DNA of 64,000 nt from Atopsyche davidsoni (lineage: Eukaryota > Arthropoda > Insecta > Trichoptera > Hydrobiosidae): assembly GCA_022113835.1 (NCBI GenBank), contig JAILWY010000007.1, positions 3,105,001 through 3,169,000 on the forward strand, read 5' to 3'. How positions within the stretch are numbered: position 1 is the stretch's first letter; every line of letters begins with the position of its first letter. Both the position numbers and the translations under genes were made by a program. The notes below the pieces were generated by a model, which was not told the DNA's origin, did not search any database, and worked only from the letters and a program-made list of their open reading frames with translations. Below are positions 59,463-64,000 of the stretch, in pieces.

Positions 59463-60095
59463 CTGCTTGGTTATCATTAGGATTATATATACTCTGCTCG
59501 TGTCTCGGCAGTCCCCAATCCGGCACCACCTTTGCTTCGATTACCTCTTCAGTTTTGATATAAGTCGGAATACTGGAAAATATCTGTGATACCTGCTTGT
59601 GGCTGTTCTGATACCCGAGGCCACTTCTCGACTCACGGTATATTTCATCCGTTGGCCTCACATTTATAACTGACGTAAAGTAACTGGAACCATCTGAATC
59701 TTTCTTGATATCCTTTGGATCAAATACTTTTGGGTGACTGAATCCAGAGAACTTATCGAAGAGCGTCACAATTCCGAGATTATCCTCTCCTTGTGAAGAT
59801 TTTGTCAAGTCCACAAACATGGGCGGCGGATTTGCGACTCCTCTTGATTTTTCCTCGTTGTTCACTGATACTTCACGCATGTTGCCCTCAAGAAGTGCCT
59901 TCAGCGGATATATTTCTTTAGATATCGGTTCGATCAGGGATTTTGATAGGAATGGCTCTGCTGGATTCGGTTCTCTGGAAGCGTTGTGGAATATATCTGC
60001 CAGATGGACTTGACTGGAACCTCTCTCTCTGTGCTCCACCAGCTCTTTTAATGTCATATTTCGCTCAGCAAGGACTTTTGTTAGTGTTTCTCCTC
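59463..60095 (-). CDS. Single-pass membrane protein, penultimate exon
   Basis: It enters in phase 1 after CCATTTTCAG and leaves in phase 1 at CAAGCAG/GTACTA. It encodes 210 whole codons of ectodomain. It starts GGETLTKVLAERNMTLKELV, which repeats the arrangement GGLSLSEVLQQKNLSLSDLL at the beginning of the preceding exon and again carries an N-x-S/T sequon (NMT). A further PLKALLEGNM echoes the LKALL that precedes the first module. The rest is polar and probably disordered, with no cysteine visible. Frame and phases agree with both neighbouring exons. The apparent open frame extending to 60,174 is intron sequence. Confidence 0.85.
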
Positions 60096-61640
60096 CTGAA
60101 AATGGTTTTCTTTTTTTAATTAAGATGTTTTTCTTATCAGTGTATTTAACAAACTTAATATATTGTTGATACAAGAAACCTCTATGGGTTAAAATGTGGG
60201 TGTATGGAATAATTAATAATTTTGATTACTTTTAGATGCATTATATAATAAAATAAACATCTTCCGTTTGATTTAATAGCAAGAAAATAAAATCAATATA
60301 TTTAAAGAGGTGAGATTTCTTTGTCAAGTTTTTAAGAATTAAACTGACCATGTATATTTTTAAATGCAAGTTAGGGGTTAAATAAGTTTGTTTCCTAGAA
60401 CTGTTGTGCATGTAAAAGCGCCTTCAAGTACTGCTGATGTGAACGATAGTACATCGGGTAAAAATTAGAAGTCAAAGTGCTTATAACTTTGGGCACAAAA
60501 AATCGTTTATCAAAAGATAAAAATAACTGTAAACCTATTTGTCATGCAAAGAAAAATATTTTATTGTTGTTTATCTTCCGTTAATAACTTCATTATCTTT
60601 TTTATTTAAAAGCATTATATGCAGTTGACAAACTGCACAGATGGAACAATTCCTGTTCCCACGCAAGACAATGATTGTAAACGCAATGTGCTTAGTCAAT
60701 TCAAACTGCATTTTTTGCCTTAGTTATTGAAATAGCTTATTATTTTTGCACATAATACTTTCCTAGAATCATTATAGTCCGTGTTATTGTTGTTTGTGGT
60801 TATACTGTAGTTCTCTCAAATATTTTTTTCAAGTTTTTGCCGATTCAAGAACAATGATTGGGTTATAATCTGTGGTTTAGTTTTTATTTAGAAATAATTT
60901 GAAATTTAAATATTTATTTAAGAAGTAGCCAATAAATTTCAATTTCTATATTTATCAATTGCAGAAAAAGTAGTTTTGTTTTATTTTAATACTTTCTATC
61001 ACAGTATCTCTAAATGCAAGCCTGAGAGGCTTTTTATTTAAATATTTATCAATTTGTGTGGAAAGTTGATGTAAATCTACGGTATGCTTTTCGCTTCAGT
61101 AGTCGGCGATACACTCATTGCATGTACAGAGACTATCTTGCTTGCGGCAATCAGAAGCATCGCTGGAAGCCTTGCATGACTACGTATGAAAAAACCCGAG
61201 TGAAGACTGTGAAAGTGTATTATGCTTTACGGCTGGAGATGAATTCAAATATTGCCGTAGATTGTAACAGGCCTATTGTTCGAGGGCTGATGATCTAATG
61301 TGAGAACAATCTCGGTTACAAAATATATCACGGAGACTTGTGAATGGGAATTCGGTTCTCATTAATTAATTAAGATTGCCGCTCGTCTATTTTTGTGATA
61401 ATTTTGAAAGTTAAAAACTACAAGTAATAACATTTTTTACGATGAGATGGTCTGTTCAAAATTAGCACATTCATAAAAAAATTATTTCCTATGTCAAAAG
61501 CTAATTTCGACATTCACCATTTTAAAATTTTTGGTTTAGAAAATTTTGTTTTTGTATTGTAAAGATTTTTGAATAATTGTTTACTAAATAAATTTCACAG
61601 AAAATGAATTATCTGTTCTACAACAGGTATTTTATCTTAC
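60096..61640 (-). other. 1.5-kb intron of the membrane-protein gene
   Basis: A+T-rich except for 61,050-61,300, where an 80-codon plus-strand frame (starting with GTG) is open and contains three cysteines in a 19-residue span (HCMYRDYLACGNQKHRWKPC). It lacks splice sites and an ATG start. It may be a conserved element or the trace of an exon. Confidence 0.6.
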
Positions 61641-62811
61641 CTTTAACATCAGTAAGTACTTCCAATATTTCTTCCTTAGCACTTGGTCCTCTGGTTGTCG
61701 AGTATTTTGGTTTGGATGTTGTAGTACTAGTCGTGGTTGACCTTGAAAACGATCTATATGTTGAAGTAGCAGCCTGAGTAGAAGAGGCATACTTCTCTGT
61801 GACAGCAGCGTCCGACTTTGCCTTTGTGATCATTTTAGCGGCAGATACAATATCAGACATGCCAAAAATATCTTTGATATTTATTTGAAACGCTTGTGCT
61901 GGAATGGGAGGCTTCCTTGATTTACCGTCTGATTGTGGAATTTTATTTTCACTGACGTTGTACCTTGTTCTGGATTGTTTGGTTACTTCTCCTCTTGATC
62001 TTATCTCCGGATTTAACATTCTCTTTGGTGCCGGTTTAACCGATGGTAAACGTAACCTGGGCTTTAATGATAACCTGGTTCTGGTCGTTTCTGTGTTCTT
62101 CACTCTTTTTTCTGTGGTTGTCACTGGAAGCTCTGTGGTGGTAGTCGTCGTAATCTCTTCCGGTTCTTCTTCCTCAATCAAGTTCTTATCATCAGTTGGA
62201 ATTTCGGTAGTTTCAGCTACAACTTGTTCTTCCAATCTGCGTTTGGCTAAATTTTCGCTTGTGGTTTTCCTTGAATGAATTGGCACAAAGACATTTTTTT
62301 CTGTTGTTGTTTCTTGCGCTACTTTTTCAGGCTCTCTTCTTTGTGGTCTCTGTCTCCTAGATACATTTGCCGGTGGCAGTCGACGCCTAGAGACTGGTGC
62401 TTCCTCTTTCTCCCCTTGAACATTGATTTGATTTTTGACCTCCTCTTCAACCACTTCTTTCTGCCTAGTGTTTTTATTAGAAGGAGGAAGTCTTCTTCTC
62501 GGTTTTGAATCACTGTTATCTACATTGGAATCCTTATATGTATTTACATTTTCACCAATTCTGATCTCGCCTTTATCATCAGCGTTGGATTCTTGCTGTC
62601 GAACATGTTTGGTGATAGGAACAAATCCGTTTTCAGTTTCCGGAGTGGCTGAAGGCTTCAGAACTGATAAGGCGTGCTGCTTTCCAGTGAGTAGGTCGGA
62701 CAGCGACAGGTTTTTCTGCTGTAAAACTTCGCTGAGACTCAAGCCTCCTGATTGCTTTAATAGAGCTTTGAGATCTGCGGAGCTTCCCATGGCAGCTGCC
62801 ATATCAGTTTC
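61641..62811 (-). CDS. Single-pass membrane protein, large ectodomain exon
   Basis: It enters in phase 0 after CACATTTTCAG and leaves in phase 1 at TTAAAG/GTAAGA, giving 390 codons plus one base. It opens ETDMAAAMGSSADLKALLKQ and then the first Leu-rich module GGLSLSEVLQQKNLSLSDLL with an NLS-type N-glycosylation sequon (Asn-Leu-Ser). Then come repeated short motifs: FVPI twice (residues about 295 and 407 of the visible protein) and RRRLPP twice (about 337 and 374), plus a later RLRLP. A Glu-rich run and a Thr-rich run (EEITTTTTTELPVTTTEK) resemble O-glycosylated stalk sequence. A Ser/Thr-rich end (STYRSFSRSTTTSTTTSKPK) follows. No cysteines or known domains were seen. Low-complexity stalk-like composition suggests an extended extracellular or lumenal region. 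Confidence 0.85.
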
Positions 62812-62888
62812 CTGAAAATGTGATACTGTATAAAAAAACTATTTTAAAAAGTATAGTTAAAACAAAAAAAAATTACAAACAATCTTAC
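62812..62888 (-). other. 77-bp intron of the membrane-protein gene
   Basis: A short A+T-rich intron with donor GAG/GTAAGA and acceptor ACATTTTCAG, phase 0. Its small size is usual for insects. Confidence 0.85.
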
Positions 62889-63584
62889 CTCTTTTTTAGC
62901 TTGTGAGTATGGCTTTCTATAAGATTTATCATTTCGTGATGGATTCTCATCCTCATTATTAATAATCTCTACTTTCGGTTCTTTTTTATTCTTTTCTTCA
63001 ATTTCTGCTTCTGCTGAAGGTCCAGAAGCTTGGATTTGATCACCATCGTTCGTGGAATGCAGTCCATCATTTATCTCCTCTATAAACGGTGCCACTTTGT
63101 AATCATCCTCGACGACGACAATCTTAGCACCCATTTGTCCAGCCACATGTTGCTCTTCGTGCTTATTTCTATAGCCTTGCTCGGCGACAGCCGACGGTCC
63201 TGCTTCCAAATTTGGCAAATAGGGCCTCTGTCGTCTTTTCTGACCTCGTCTTCTGTAAGGTCTCGCCCCATCGTGGATGGCTTCGCCTCTCCAGTGGTTC
63301 TCCGGCCGTTGCGGTCGTCTGGGTCTCTTGTTTTCTTGCCCGTCGTACTCCACCTGGATTCCTCCTTCTACATTGTACCTGACTCCGTCGCGCGAGGGTC
63401 CCGAGGGCTCTCCTTGGATAAGTCCTCCGTCCACGGCGCTGGGAGGTGGATGTGGTCGTCGCTTGCGCTTCCTACCGGGTCGCCTGCGTCGAGGTGGTTC
63501 CGGTTGCTCCTCTTCAGTGTTGAACACTCCAATATCCGGGATGTGTATGTCTGGATCGTTGGATGACTTTACAGCTCTCCACGC
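62889..63584 (-). CDS. Single-pass membrane protein, first exon inside the window (partial gene)
   Basis: It enters in phase 0 after TTTTTTATCCAG and encodes 232 codons, starting AWRAVKSSNDPDIHIPDIGV. The apparent start further in is a GTG inside this exon, so the true start codon lies in exons beyond the right edge of the window. The exon has a strikingly basic, proline-rich segment (PPRRRRPGRKRKRRPHPPP), then Gly/Arg-rich sequence, another basic cluster (YRRRGQKRRQRPYLP), and an acidic half with IVVVEDDYKVAPFIEEINDG. The basic clusters contain furin-like RRxR and KRRQR sites, so cleavage in the secretory pathway is possible; nuclear-localisation-like character is the alternative reading but fits poorly with the downstream membrane helix. 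The four exons here give 1,012 residues of a longer protein. Confidence 0.82.
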
Positions 63585-64000
63585 CTGGATAAAAAATTAC
63601 ATACATATATTACTTAAATCAATTGTATTCCATTATTGTGCCGATTCTTCCAAATCGTTAATTTAATCAATTTTTTTAAATTATTAATCGGGTTAGTTTG
63701 AACATGTTATTGTCACATGTAAGATCTCCATTTATGGGATTTTACAAATTTCAAAACAACAAGCAAATAATTCTGGTGTTTAAATTATAAATTATATGAT
63801 TTAGTTATTACTGCAATTACATAAACTCATAGTGGAATGGATTTTCGATCGAAGCATTTCTGAATAGTCGTCAAATAGTTCTGGCGTTTGAAATATAAAT
63901 ATTATGGTTAATTTTGCTGAAACCAGTTATTACTGAAATTACATAAACACATTCTAATTAATTTCCTGAAAGGTCCAGTGTTTGCTTCAGCACCCCAGTG
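63585..64000 (-). other. Upstream intron of the membrane-protein gene with a diverged tandem duplication
   Basis: A+T-rich. CAAATAATTCTGGTGTTTAA at 63,764 begins a unit that recurs, diverged, from CAAATAGTTCTGGCGTTTGA at 63,872. Both units end in ATTACATAAAC, at about 63,830 and 63,951. No further exon could be placed before the window ends. The last 40 bases are more complex and may approach one. Confidence 0.55.

Noticed and set aside
61904..62278. Plus-strand frames opposite the large ectodomain exon (also 62,275-62,815 and 63,030-63,666)
   Set aside because: Mirror frames of the real minus-strand exons. The minus-strand reading has matching splice phases across four exons.
1..64000. microRNA genes of well-known insect families, rRNA genes, histone genes, CRISPR arrays
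   Set aside because: I scanned by eye for familiar miRNA seeds and for long near-perfect hairpins of precursor size, for conserved rRNA strings and for regularly spaced repeats, and found none that held up.

Overview
This window looks like nuclear DNA of an insect, most likely a moth or butterfly. It is strongly A+T-rich, has short introns with ordinary GT-AG sites, and carries insect-type repeats: hAT and mariner relics, tRNA-derived SINE pieces, and repeats with a LINE-like 3' tail. The order-level call is inference. There is no bacterial gene organisation, rRNA gene, intact tRNA gene or CRISPR array.

Positions 1 to about 55,000 form a gene desert. A+T-rich filler is interrupted every few kilobases by compact islands of about 200-800 bp with balanced base composition, frequent CpG and clustered transcription-factor-like motifs (near 1.1-1.9, 2.3-2.9, 7.3-7.6, 9.4-9.8, 12.0-12.3, 15.1-15.6, 18.1-18.5, 20.2-20.6, 21.6-21.9, 26.0-26.2, 29.0-29.3, 30.2-30.4, 32.1-32.5, 38.9-39.3, 41.7-42.4 and 52.3-52.6 kb). 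They are best read as candidate regulatory elements, with a CCAAT-bearing CpG-rich island at 1.1-1.9 kb as the best promoter candidate. A few short stretches between plausible splice sites (39.0, 43.3, 45.4 and 52.3 kb) could be isolated exons of a long-intron gene, but none is proven. The desert also holds a 721-bp hAT element with a perfect 8-bp target duplication and a transposase C-terminal remnant (4.8-5.5 kb), a mariner transposase relic (22.2-22.5 kb), a nested retroposon insertion (29.4-29.7 kb), a long-armed inverted repeat (33.5-34.3 kb) and a head-to-head SINE pair (50.1-50.4 kb).

The right end, 55,172 to 64,000, holds the two supportable protein genes. On the plus strand are four exons (55,172-56,997) encoding the N-terminal half of a SETD3-type actin-histidine methyltransferase. 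The rest of its SET domain and the substrate-binding domain are not seen downstream. On the minus strand, ending at 58,606, are the last four exons of a large single-pass membrane protein with a charged, low-complexity ectodomain, a duplicated Leu-rich module carrying an N-glycosylation sequon, one transmembrane helix and a cytoplasmic tail of about 80 residues. Its first exons lie beyond the right edge. If the SETD3 gene is complete in this genome, the membrane-protein gene is probably nested, in the opposite direction, inside a SETD3 intron. Otherwise the SETD3 copy is truncated or the region is misassembled.
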